Below are positions 1 through 6,556 of a stretch of DNA of 9,665 nt, piece by piece (within the stretch, counting starts at the first letter, position 1; every line of letters begins with the position of its first letter). Origin of the DNA: UBA6165 sp044233745 (GTDB lineage Bacteria > Bacteroidota > Bacteroidia > Flavobacteriales_D > Crocinitomicaceae); the NCBI GenBank assembly GCA_044233745.1, contig JBIIJN010000088.1, forward strand, positions 1-9,665, read 5' to 3'. Made by a program: the position numbers and the translations under genes. Below the pieces are notes generated by a model. That model saw only the letters and a program-made list of their open reading frames with translations, was not told where the DNA came from and searched no databases.

Positions 1-9
1 TGGTTTGAA

Positions 10-58
10 AAATTTACCACAAAGGCACGATGGCGCAAAGTGTCTCGCGAAGTTCTTT
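10..58. repeat. Degenerate intergenic repeat-like sequence (CACAAAGGCAC type)
   Basis: The stretch contains CACAAAGGCAC followed by GCGCAAAGTGTC and AAGTTCTTT. It resembles the dispersed 'ACAAAGGCACAAAG' intergenic sequences found in many Bacteroidota and other genomes; that resemblance is from memory. It lies just past the stop codon of the minus-strand reductase gene. Plus-strand frame 1 is open from base 1 to a TAA at 58-60 (19 codons), so the tail of a plus-strand gene entering from the left is the alternative. Its translation resembles the usual read-through of such repeats, so I prefer the repeat. Confidence 0.3.
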
Positions 59-75
59 AAGAGAAGAATTTATTT

Positions 76-1002
76 TTAGCTTATTATTTGGTTAACTAAC
101 TCATCCAAAGTTTCGTTCATTTTTTTAGGATTATAACCTAATAATTCTCTGGATTTCGTTAAGTCGAAGCCTGTTTTTGGTGGGCGTTTGGCAGCTTGAT
201 TCAGTGTTGAAGATGAAATCGGGATAACGTTTTCAGTTGACCATCCAAAGTGATTGCCGATGTATTGTACCCATTCCAAGATGGATTTTGTTTCTGGTCC
301 GGAGATGTGAAAAATGCCCTGCTGATTGTTTTTTATCACCAAATAACAACCCATTGCCAAATCATCAGCCCATGTAGGCGACCGAAATTGGTCATCCACA
401 ATTTTCATTTCTTGTCTTTTTGGAATAGCCTCCAGTGCCCAAAGAATGAGATTCGATCGACTCAAGTTATGACCTGTTCCATAAACAATTATAGTGCGCA
501 CAATAGACCAATTGGTGTTAGAATCAGTAGTTAAAATTTGTTCTGCTTTGAATTTGGATTGACCATAATAGCTGAGTGGAGCAGGCGAGTCGTCTTCTTT
601 ATAATCCCCTTTTTCGCCATCAAAAACGAAGTCAGTTGATAAAAGTTGAAAGTGAATTCCTAATTTCTTGCAAGAATCCCACAAATACTGAACAGCATCT
701 ACATTCAATTTATCGCAGCCTTCGCGGTCGGATTCGCATTGATCGACATTGGTCATTGCGGCTGTATGAATCACGGCACTTGGAATCACGGCTTCAAGAA
801 TGCTTTCAACTTGGGTTTTATCTGTGACATCGAGCGAAGTGTACTGATTATCTGGACACTCGGGATTTCTGTTTGCGCCAAAACTTGTTGCAACAAATGG
901 CACTTGTTCAGTCAAAAATAATTTGACTAACTTTTGTCCGAGAAGACCGTTGGAGCCCGTTATGAGTACAGAACCTTTTAATTTTTCATCTACAATTCCC
1001 AT
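76..1002 (-). CDS. RmlD-like sugar-nucleotide reductase (extended SDR family)
   Basis: Predicted NAD(P)-dependent extended short-chain dehydrogenase of the RmlD (dTDP-4-dehydrorhamnose reductase) type, 308 residues, cytosolic. Seen: the Rossmann glycine motif GSNGLLG at residues 16-22, a TAAMTNVDQCE stretch near 80-90, STDFVFDG at 122-129 supplying the catalytic Thr, the Y146-GQS-K150 catalytic pair, and a C-terminal RPPKTGFD (273-280) matching the RmlD 'RP..s.LD' substrate-side motif. Length is normal for RmlD. The ATG at 1002 lies inside the last codons of the PspC gene (13-base overlap, different frame), so translation is probably coupled. No rmlA, rmlB or rmlC lies next to it, so the substrate is unproven; a related role such as the regulatory subunit of an S-adenosylmethionine synthetase-like complex or another sugar reductase is possible. 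Family assignment is secure; exact substrate is inference. Confidence 0.85.
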   Translation of the reverse strand: MGIVDEKLKGSVLITGSNGLLGQKLVKLFLTEQVPFVATSFGANRNPECPDNQYTSLDVTDKTQVESILEAVIPSAVIHTAAMTNVDQCESDREGCDKLNVDAVQYLWDSCKKLGIHFQLLSTDFVFDGEKGDYKEDDSPAPLSYYGQSKFKAEQILTTDSNTNWSIVRTIIVYGTGHNLSRSNLILWALEAIPKRQEMKIVDDQFRSPTWADDLAMGCYLVIKNNQQGIFHISGPETKSILEWVQYIGNHFGWSTENVIPISSSTLNQAAKRPPKTGFDLTKSRELLGYNPKKMNETLDELVNQIIS

Positions 1003-1223
1003 ATACTCGAACTTTTCTTACTGAATTTGAATCGGTGTTTGTGTTCCAAAATAAAGGCCATTGGCAAATAGAGCAACAACGATGAACCTAAAGTGGCAAA
1101 AGAGAAATACACAAAAAACAAGCGAACGTTGTTTGTGCGCACGTTGAGCTTTCGCGCCCACCATTCACTCACACCATACGAGCGTAGTTCAAAGTAAAAC
1201 AATATTTTGCGGAAAAGTTTCAT
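990..1223 (-). CDS. Small PspC-domain membrane protein
   Basis: A 77-residue protein that is essentially one PspC domain. Seen: an N-terminal amphipathic stretch, then GVSEWWARKLNVRTNNVRLFF (about 17-37), where the 'GV..-A..L......VRL.F' pattern is typical of PspC, then one hydrophobic helix at about 35-59 and a basic tail ending SSSIWEL. In Enterobacteria PspC is an inner-membrane partner of the phage-shock response; stand-alone short PspC proteins are common in Bacteroidota and their role is not established. I choose the ATG at 1223; a TTG one codon upstream could be read but is less likely. The region before the ATG is A-rich without a Shine-Dalgarno sequence. Its stop overlaps the reductase start. 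No other psp genes are seen here. Confidence 0.85.
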   Translation of the reverse strand: MKLFRKILFYFELRSYGVSEWWARKLNVRTNNVRLFFVYFSFATLGSSLLLYLPMAFILEHKHRFKFSKKSSSIWEL

Positions 1224-1272
1224 CAATTCTTTTAAGTGTTATTCCCAGGGTTTCACATAGCTAGAATGCTTG

Positions 1273-1280
1273 CAAAAATA
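1273..1280 (-). promoter_or_regulatory. Possible Bacteroidota -7 box upstream of the PspC gene
   Basis: On the minus strand the bases read TATTTTTG, a full match to TAnnTTTG. It lies about 50 bases upstream of the PspC start at 1223, in the 144-base gap after the DUF2851 gene. A TTTG at 1299-1296 is only 15 bases away and a TTG at 1309-1307 is 26 bases away, so neither is an ideally spaced -33 box. If real, it would let PspC and the reductase be transcribed apart from DUF2851. Apart from this I see nothing distinctive in the gap. Confidence 0.35.
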
Positions 1281-1367
1281 GAGGTAAATCGAACACAAAG
1301 TGCAGGCAATAAACACAATATTTCTTAATTACTTGACATTCTGTATTTACACGAACTTTCAATTGAT

Positions 1368-2579
1368 TTATGCTCGAAGCAAACTTGTTCCGATGGCGCA
1401 TGAAACACATTTTTTCGGTAGGCAGTAATTCTTGTTCAGTTCCAAAAGCGCCTGAGAATCTCCGCTCGTTTTGATTTTTAGTGATTTATTTTTGTAGAGT
1501 TGCACAATGTTGTTTTGTTCTGCAGGCCATTCGTCGAGCGCGTACAGAGCATAATCAAACCAATCAGCTTCGCTTGTTTGCAAACCACGATAAAACGCAA
1601 AAGGAGATATAGCATTGATAGCAATGTTATTCAAAGTAAAATCGCTCCAATGAAAACCAAAATTACTGCTGTCTTGCATGTTTTTCAGCAGTTCCAACCA
1701 AGCATCATTAAAATCAAAGGCATTGGACGCTTCATAAAGTGGTGAACAAAGTTCGTTTTGAATCACTGCACATAATTCTAACACGCGTTTTTTGGGTTGA
1801 CTGGGTGGACGAATACTGCGGGTTCGCCATACTTCTCGGCGCATCTCAATGTTTGCGGTATATTGTTGAATCAAATTTTTTTCAGGACTGTGTATTTCGT
1901 TGTCATCAAAAAGACCTGAGAGAAGCATGAGGTAACAATAAATGCGTTCAGGTTTTTGTTTCCAACGCGCTATTTGTGCCCAATTGATGCGTTTGGCCAA
2001 ATCCATAAAAGGTTCTTTATTGGCTTTCGCTCCCAAGGCTGCAAAAAACAAAGTGAAGAAAACCTGTTGCATACTTGCCCCGGGTATTTTGAGTTGTTTG
2101 GTCTTGTTTTCCAAACGTTCGGAAATGAGTTTGTCGCGCATCCACATAAAGGATTCACTGATGTTTTGGATTTCATAAGGTGCACAAGCTAAAGATTCTT
2201 TGCACGATTGCAACTGTGTATAATGGTGAAGTAATTTGGCGTCAACGAATTTTTGAATTTCAATACACGGCAAACGGCGACCGTTGATAAAAACCGCTTG
2301 ATTTTCTTCCAAAACGACATGGAGAACTACATTGTCGTAGCGTGAATCCGTTTCATGTTTGTGCGCATACCAGTCTGAGGATTTCAGGTGCATTTCCACA
2401 GGACCCGACCAAACCAAATCATCGATTCTGATTTTGGCATTTGAAAAATCGGGTCCATCGCCGTGGTTGAGAATTCCCGGACTTAAAATTTCAACAAAAT
2501 GACCTTCAGTGGTTTGCAGTCCAATCTTCGGAATGCGATGCGTGCGCCAAATGTAATGCAGCAGTTCTTCTTTTATCAT
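1368..2579 (-). CDS. DUF2851 family protein
   Basis: A 403-residue protein matching the Bacteroidota family DUF2851, function unknown. Seen: N-terminal MIKEELLHYIW; a conserved-looking block G42-P-D-F-x-N-A (42-48), W57-x-G-x-V-E-M-H (57-64), S68-D-W (68-70), Y81-x-N-V-V-L-H-V (81-88); an all-helical middle; and a C-terminal cysteine cluster C386-x4-C391-x2-C394 in CLPKKCVSCAIG. No signal peptide or membrane helix is apparent, so it is probably cytosolic. The start at 2579 was chosen because a TTG eight codons upstream (2603) falls inside the promoter -7 box, so it would not be transcribed. The order DUF2851 then PspC also occurs in other Flavobacteria, as far as I recall. The E30, D44 and E62-M-H64 spacing resembles PD-(D/E)XK nucleases, but that is inference. 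Confidence 0.87.
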   Translation of the reverse strand: MIKEELLHYIWRTHRIPKIGLQTTEGHFVEILSPGILNHGDGPDFSNAKIRIDDLVWSGPVEMHLKSSDWYAHKHETDSRYDNVVLHVVLEENQAVFINGRRLPCIEIQKFVDAKLLHHYTQLQSCKESLACAPYEIQNISESFMWMRDKLISERLENKTKQLKIPGASMQQVFFTLFFAALGAKANKEPFMDLAKRINWAQIARWKQKPERIYCYLMLLSGLFDDNEIHSPEKNLIQQYTANIEMRREVWRTRSIRPPSQPKKRVLELCAVIQNELCSPLYEASNAFDFNDAWLELLKNMQDSSNFGFHWSDFTLNNIAINAISPFAFYRGLQTSEADWFDYALYALDEWPAEQNNIVQLYKNKSLKIKTSGDSQALLELNKNYCLPKKCVSCAIGTSLLRA

Positions 2580-2600
2580 GGTGTAGTGGTTTGGTTGAGG

Positions 2601-2632
2601 CAAAGATAATAAAACATTAATTAATAATCAAA
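2601..2632 (-). promoter_or_regulatory. Promoter of the DUF2851 gene (TTTG-N20-TATCTTTG)
   Basis: On the minus strand a TTTG at 2632-2629 and a TATCTTTG at 2608-2601 are separated by 20 bases. This fits the Bacteroidota primary-sigma consensus (TTTG, 19-23 bases, TAnnTTTG). Transcription should begin a few bases after 2601, giving a leader of roughly 15 bases with no Shine-Dalgarno sequence before the ATG at 2579. It is the best promoter in the window. The rest of the 2580-2788 gap holds only AT-rich DNA and the terminator at 2745-2776. Confidence 0.75.
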
Positions 2633-2744
2633 AATTAGATTGATTTTTAATCATTTTATTTTTATTCGCAGCAAATTTAATTTGTTTACTTGATGCAAAA
2701 GCCCTATTTATGAGTGACCAACTCCGTGTATGCTTTCATTTTGC

Positions 2745-2776
2745 AAAAAAAAGTCCTGAGCGTTTACCCAGGACTT
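2745..2776 (-). terminator. Rho-independent terminator after the 2789-3274 gene
   Basis: On the minus strand an 8-bp perfect stem (AAGTCCTG, loop of 10 bases, CAGGACTT) is followed directly by a run of T residues: the plus strand shows eight A at 2745-2752, two of them within the stem. The stem begins 12 bases past the stop codon at 2789. This is a textbook intrinsic terminator for the minus strand and separates this gene from the DUF2851 promoter downstream. Confidence 0.88.
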
Positions 2777-2788
2777 CTTGAGGTTTGA

Positions 2789-3274
2789 TCAACTCATGGT
2801 GGAAATTATCCTCAAACTCCATCGATCTGCAAGCTGTAATTCTCCGAAGATTTGAGATTTTTTTTCATAGTCGAAAATCTCAATATGCTCATCTTTCTTG
2901 CCTGCTTTACCCGTGAAAACCAGTTCGATTTTGGTGATGATGCTTTGTTTTTCGTTGTTTACGATAAACTCTTTTTCGACACGATTTATCTGGCATTTAG
3001 CAAAATTCTCGAGTTCAAGAACCTTCGACTGCTCGCGGTTTTCGTTTGAATCGACGAAAAAGAACACTTTTTTTTGTGTATCGATGCCCAAACTCAGACC
3101 TGCAAAAATCTCCTTTTCTTGCATCTGACAGTTGTGTTGCTCAGCAAGTTTGTTTAATTGATAGAAAGCCTTTGCATTTCTTTTTTTCGTGTTCAAATAA
3201 ATCAGCGTAAAAGGCAACACGAAGGTTAAAGTTGAAATCACCCCTATAAATAGGGTACTTAAATCCATTTTCAT
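2789..3274 (-). CDS. Uncharacterised single-helix membrane protein
   Basis: A 161-residue protein I cannot assign to a named family. Seen: an N-terminal hydrophobic helix at about residues 6-27, followed by basic residues (KKRNAK), which predicts an N-out, C-in anchor with a cytosolic domain of about 130 residues. The domain alternates predicted beta strands with charged turns (KVFFFVDSNE, IITKIELVFTGK, EHIEIFDYEKK) and ends LADRWSLRIIS. It vaguely recalls hypothetical Flavobacteria membrane proteins, from memory only. The start is ATG 3274; a second ATG two codons later (MKM) could also serve. The leader just upstream is very A-rich, as is common for Bacteroidota initiation without a Shine-Dalgarno sequence. 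A strong terminator follows. No clear -7 box was found in the 97-base gap before it. Confidence 0.7.
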   Translation of the reverse strand: MKMDLSTLFIGVISTLTFVLPFTLIYLNTKKRNAKAFYQLNKLAEQHNCQMQEKEIFAGLSLGIDTQKKVFFFVDSNENREQSKVLELENFAKCQINRVEKEFIVNNEKQSIITKIELVFTGKAGKKDEHIEIFDYEKKSQIFGELQLADRWSLRIISTMS

Positions 3275-3326
3275 TTTTTGTTTTTTTTGGAATAAATAAA
3301 ATTATTGTAAGCTCCAGCATTGAAGC

Positions 3327-3355
3327 CTTGGGGCAGCGCCATGTATGCTGCCAAG
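3327..3355. other. Stem-loop in the gap between two uncharacterised genes
   Basis: GGCAGC (3332-3337) and GCTGCC (3347-3352) form a perfect 6-bp stem around a 9-base loop. The flanking CTTG and CAAG can extend it past a two-G bulge on the left arm. It is much more GC-rich than the surroundings. It lies about 17 bases past the stop of the 3372-3743 gene. On the minus strand no T run follows, so it is not a standard intrinsic terminator; an RNA 3' end structure or a protein-binding site are alternatives. The rest of the 3275-3371 gap shows nothing else. Confidence 0.45.
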
Positions 3356-3371
3356 TAATAATTTTACCGAT

Positions 3372-3743
3372 TTACCAGAAAAAATGGAAGGGATAAAGCA
3401 GTTTTGCTTTGTTTGAGGAAAGGCTTAAGGAATGAATTCTGAGCAGATAGCTATTCGAATCACAAACGATTTTTTGTTCAGATGGATAAGTAAATGAGCC
3501 TAAGCCAGTGAAAAATGTGTTAGACGAATTTGAATTTTTGCTTTCACCAGAAATTTTTAGTACCGGTGATTGCGAACCAGAGAGCACTTGTTTTATAGTG
3601 CATTCAGCGAAATTCTGGCTCTGATTTTTGTCCTTATCGTCTGCTAGATTTTGCTGTGATGTGAATGAAAAACTAAATCCTAGTGCGATTAAATAGATCG
3701 CATTCAGAAATAGGGCTAAACCGTTTTGACGTGTGTTTTTCAC
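3372..3743 (-). CDS. Uncharacterised small exported or membrane-anchored protein
   Basis: A 123-residue protein not recognised as any family. Seen: a short basic N-terminus, then a hydrophobic segment at about 9-29 (LALFLNAIYLIALGFSFSF) that could be a signal peptide or anchor; a polar middle rich in Ser, Asn and Lys (about 30-77); two cysteines, C48 and C94, which could form a disulfide after export; and an aromatic C-terminus ending YPFHFFW. The start is GTG at 3743, chosen because a TACATTTG promoter box lies only four bases upstream and no ATG start is available nearby. The gene begins 20 bases beyond the antiporter stop, on the same strand, so it may also be read from the antiporter transcript. 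Being open for 123 codons with an exported-protein architecture and its own promoter argues that it is real. Confidence 0.62.
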   Translation of the reverse strand: MKNTRQNGLALFLNAIYLIALGFSFSFTSQQNLADDKDKNQSQNFAECTIKQVLSGSQSPVLKISGESKNSNSSNTFFTGLGSFTYPSEQKIVCDSNSYLLRIHSLSLSSNKAKLLYPFHFFW

Positions 3744-3747
3744 GCCA

Positions 3748-3755
3748 CAAATGTA
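3748..3755 (-). promoter_or_regulatory. -7 box (TACATTTG) abutting the GTG start at 3743
   Basis: The minus strand reads TACATTTG, a full match to TAnnTTTG, and then four bases before the GTG start codon. Transcription starting about 4-6 bases after the box would begin at or next to the start codon, that is, a leaderless mRNA. No good -33 TTTG is seen; the nearest candidate is a TTTC-like stretch about 23 bases upstream. The box sits in the 20-base gap after the antiporter stop codon. Confidence 0.5.
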
Positions 3756-3763
3756 GAATAGTT

Positions 3764-5236
3764 TTAATCGCTTGTATCAGAAATTAAACATTCTTTAACC
3801 AAATCAAAATCTTTGGCATCATCGGCTAGAACCATCAAGAGGTCGTTGGCCTCAATCACCGTTGAACCACCTGGTCTGAGGTACACTCCATTGCGCTCAA
3901 TCATCACAATAAACGCGGATTGGGGGAAGTTCAAATCTACAACTCTTTTGTTGGTGGCGTAGTATTCTGGTTCTATTTTGAATTCTTTCAAGGAAGATTT
4001 GGGCAAATCGAGTATGAGCTTATCAATTTCTGCCAAGGGTTTTTCTTCTTCTGGAAGGGAAACTTTCAACCATTTTGCAAAAATATTGAGCGTAGTTCCT
4101 TGTATTACTACAGACGTAACGGCAATGAAAAATACAAGATTGAAAATCATATTGGCTTTGTCGATGCCAGCCAAAAGGGGATAGGTGGCAAATACAATGG
4201 GCACTGCGCCCCTCAATCCTGCCCAGGATAAATACAATTTGCTGCGAATGTCAATTTTGAAAAATGATAGACTCAAGAATACTGCTACTGGGCGAGCCAC
4301 TAAAATCAAGAAAACAGAAATGAGCAAACCGATGCCAAAATAGGGTAAAATTTGTGATGGAAAGACCAATAAACCTAGGGTAAGGAAAAGCACAATTTGC
4401 ATCAGCCAAGCCAAACCATCGTACATTTTCATGATGGTTTTTTTGTGGATGATGTATTTGTTTCCTAAATAAACGGCGCAAACATAAATGGCCAAAAAGC
4501 CGTTTCCGCCAAGAAAATCTGTTGCAGAAAATGTGATGAACATAAGTGCGATGGCCAAAACGGGATAAAGTCCTTCAAAATCCAGTTTGATTTTGTTGAT
4601 GATGATTTTACTCAATTTACCAAAGGCAAAACCGAGTGCGCCACCGAGTAGCATTTGTTGCAAGAAAATTGGAATAATCGCCTCAATGCCTTTGTCTTGA
4701 TGAATAACCAAAGTTAAAAATGAGATGGTCAAAACGTAAGCCATGGGGTCGTTGCTGCCGCTTTCGAGTTCTAATGTTGGGCGAATGTTGTTTTTCAAGC
4801 CTAAACTTTTCGAGCGCAAAATGGAAAAAACCGCTGCCGCATCGGTGGATGAAACAATGGACCCCAGCAACATACTTTCATAAATTGTGAAATCTGTAAG
4901 CCACCAAACAAAAACACCCAAGGACAACGCAGTGAACAAAACGCCCAAAGTGGAAAGCGCTATTCCCGGCTTAAGAATAGGTTTAACAGACTTCCAATCG
5001 GTATCTAAACCACCAGAAAACAAAATGAAATTGAGGGCCACAATACCAATGAATTGGGCAATTTTTGGGTCATTGAATTCGATGCCTCCAAGTCCATCCG
5101 AACCAGCAATCATGCCAACGCCAAGAAACAACAACAAGGTGGGGACACCAAATTTGTAAGACGTTTTTCCTACCACCACACTCAAGAGCAGCAGGACGGA
5201 GCCAATGAGTAGGATATTTTCTATGGTGAGTGTCAT
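3764..5236 (-). CDS. CPA1 potassium/proton antiporter with TrkA_C domain (CvrA/NhaP2-like)
   Basis: A 490-residue inner-membrane cation/proton antiporter. Seen: about a dozen hydrophobic segments over residues 1-390; STDAAAVFSIL at 130-140; the ESGSNDPMA motif at 158-166 with the N162-D163 pair that in the CPA1 group takes part in ion and proton binding; GGNGFLAIYVCAVYLGN at 243-259; and SWAGLRGAVPIVFA at 337-350. Residues from about 400 onward are soluble and end in a TrkA_C-like fold (VVDLNFPQSAFIVMIERNG, GGSTVIEANDLLMVLA), which in related proteins binds nucleotide ligands and regulates transport. Total length is somewhat shorter than E. coli CvrA (578 aa), which carries an additional C-terminal domain. 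Probable role is potassium or sodium extrusion in exchange for protons and cell-volume or pH control. The -7 box at 5242-5249 lies just upstream of the ATG. Confidence 0.9.
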   Translation of the reverse strand: MTLTIENILLIGSVLLLLSVVVGKTSYKFGVPTLLLFLGVGMIAGSDGLGGIEFNDPKIAQFIGIVALNFILFSGGLDTDWKSVKPILKPGIALSTLGVLFTALSLGVFVWWLTDFTIYESMLLGSIVSSTDAAAVFSILRSKSLGLKNNIRPTLELESGSNDPMAYVLTISFLTLVIHQDKGIEAIIPIFLQQMLLGGALGFAFGKLSKIIINKIKLDFEGLYPVLAIALMFITFSATDFLGGNGFLAIYVCAVYLGNKYIIHKKTIMKMYDGLAWLMQIVLFLTLGLLVFPSQILPYFGIGLLISVFLILVARPVAVFLSLSFFKIDIRSKLYLSWAGLRGAVPIVFATYPLLAGIDKANMIFNLVFFIAVTSVVIQGTTLNIFAKWLKVSLPEEEKPLAEIDKLILDLPKSSLKEFKIEPEYYATNKRVVDLNFPQSAFIVMIERNGVYLRPGGSTVIEANDLLMVLADDAKDFDLVKECLISDTSD

Positions 5237-5241
5237 GGGTG

Positions 5242-5249
5242 CAAAGATA
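5242..5249 (-). promoter_or_regulatory. -7 box (TATCTTTG) abutting the antiporter start
   Basis: The minus strand reads TATCTTTG, then five bases (CACCC), then the antiporter ATG at 5236. The box is a full TAnnTTTG match, identical to the DUF2851 promoter box. No clear -33 TTTG lies 19-23 bases further upstream, where the sequence is GTTAAAAAAACC. The predicted transcript would start at or within a base or two of the start codon. The rest of the 82-base gap after pepT shows only weak hairpins. Confidence 0.55.
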
Positions 5250-5318
5250 GGGAAAGCTAGGTTTTTTTAACTTCCCAGACCTTTGACTGGTTTTAGTATT
5301 AAGAAAAATTAGGATTTA

Positions 5319-6551
5319 CTAACCCTCATGCTTCACCCAAACCTGCACCAATTCCACCAAAGTATCCACGGCTTTTTCCATGTCTTGCACGCTGATGAAT
5401 TCATGGCGCGAATGGATGGCCATCATGCCTGTGAAAATGTTGGGGCAGGGCAGTCCCATGAATGAAAGTCGAGAGCCGTCTGTACCACCGCGAATGATGT
5501 CGTGTTTTGGCGTTAATCCCGCGTTTTTAATGGCTTGAATGGCGTATTCCGAAACAAAAGGGAAATCGTTTAGAATCTCTTTCATGTTGCGGTATTGTTC
5601 GATTACTTTTGATTCATAACGCGCTTCTGGATTCAGTTTCATCACATCATCGGCAATGGAAATCAAACGAGCTTCGTATTGTGACAATTTGGATGTGTTG
5701 TGGTCGCGAACAATCATCGTAACGTTTGCTTTTTCCAATTCACCTGAAATGCTTACGGGATGTACAAAGCCTTCGCGTTTTTCGGTTTTTTCTGGACACC
5801 ATTCGTCTTTTGGTAGCATATCCACAAACTGCGAGGCCAATTTGATGGCATTCACCATTTTGTTTTTCGCGTAGCCGGGATGTGAACTGATGCCAAAAAA
5901 ATCAAATACCATCGCATCGGCAGAAAAAGTCTCGTCTTCAAAATCACCAAGTGGACCACCGTCGAGGGTGTAGCCAAAATCAGCGTTGAGTTTTTTCATG
6001 TCTAGTTTGTCCACGCCGCGACCCACTTCTTCGTCGGGTGTGAACAAAATGCGAATCTCGCCATGTGGAATTTCTGGCTTGTTGACCAATTGATAAGCCA
6101 AATCCATGATAATCGCCAAACCCGATTTGTCGTCGGCGCCCAATAAAGTATGTCCACTCGCCGTGATGATGTCGTCGCCGATTTTTTTACCCAAATACGG
6201 ATAGCGATCTGTGGTGATGATTTGCGTCGGGTCGTCGGGCAAAGTGATTGGCGAACCGTCGAATTTTTCGTGAACGATGGGTTTCACGTTGGCTCCGGTA
6301 ACATCTGGTGCGGTGTCTACGTGTGAACAAAAACAAACCACAGGCACTTTATGATTCACGTTGGATGGAATGGTTCCGAACACATAGCCCCATTCGTCCA
6401 TTTCGGCCTCTAAACCCAATTCTTGGAGCTCTTGTAACAAAATTTTAGACAAGTCCTTTTGCTTCATCGAAGAAGGGAAACTTGTTGAATTTGGATCTGC
6501 TGTCGTATCGACTTGCACGTATTTGAGGAAGCGGTTTTTTACGGTTTTCAT
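5319..6551 (-). CDS. pepT: Peptidase T (tripeptide aminopeptidase)
   Basis: A 410-residue cytosolic M20-family di-zinc aminopeptidase that removes the N-terminal residue of tripeptides; E. coli PepT has 408 residues. Seen: metal and catalytic residues in the expected order, H77 and D79 in CSHVDTAPD, the bridging D140 in GADDKSG, the general base E174 and metal ligand E175 in TPDEEVG, D197 in YTLDGGPLG, and H380 in the C-terminal HSRHEF. RGGTDGSRLSFMGLPCPN (354-371) is the conserved substrate-side block. The lid or dimerisation domain lies at about 210-325, with FFGISSHPGYAKNKMVNA. The ATG at 6551 gives an N-terminus aligned with the family. The gene stands alone between the repeat cluster and the antiporter; no TAnnTTTG box was found upstream, so it may be read from gldBC or from an unrecognised promoter in the repeats. 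Confidence 0.97.
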   Translation of the reverse strand: MKTVKNRFLKYVQVDTTADPNSTSFPSSMKQKDLSKILLQELQELGLEAEMDEWGYVFGTIPSNVNHKVPVVCFCSHVDTAPDVTGANVKPIVHEKFDGSPITLPDDPTQIITTDRYPYLGKKIGDDIITASGHTLLGADDKSGLAIIMDLAYQLVNKPEIPHGEIRILFTPDEEVGRGVDKLDMKKLNADFGYTLDGGPLGDFEDETFSADAMVFDFFGISSHPGYAKNKMVNAIKLASQFVDMLPKDEWCPEKTEKREGFVHPVSISGELEKANVTMIVRDHNTSKLSQYEARLISIADDVMKLNPEARYESKVIEQYRNMKEILNDFPFVSEYAIQAIKNAGLTPKHDIIRGGTDGSRLSFMGLPCPNIFTGMMAIHSRHEFISVQDMEKAVDTLVELVQVWVKHEG

Positions 6552-6556
6552 CTATA

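Noticed and set aside
250..534. Plus-strand open frame antisense to the reductase gene
   Set aside because: It lies wholly opposite a well-supported gene, has no family motif and no convincing promoter or initiation region.
1942..2192. Three overlapping open frames (both strands) within the DUF2851 gene
   Set aside because: Cysteine- and basic-rich translations without domain patterns, all inside a recognised coding region; shadows of the real frame.
2580..2603. Longer DUF2851 start at the TTG at 2603
   Set aside because: The TTG lies inside the TATCTTTG -7 box at 2601-2608, so it would be upstream of the predicted transcript start; the ATG at 2579 begins the family-typical N-terminus.
2672..2684. 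Short palindrome CAAATT-T-AATTTG as an operator
   Set aside because: It is perfect but only 6 bp per arm, in AT-rich DNA where chance palindromes are common, and lies 40 bases upstream of the -33 box with no regulator nearby.
5271..5294. Hairpin between pepT and the antiporter as a terminator
   Set aside because: Only a 4-bp stem (CCAG/CTGG) and no T run on the minus strand.
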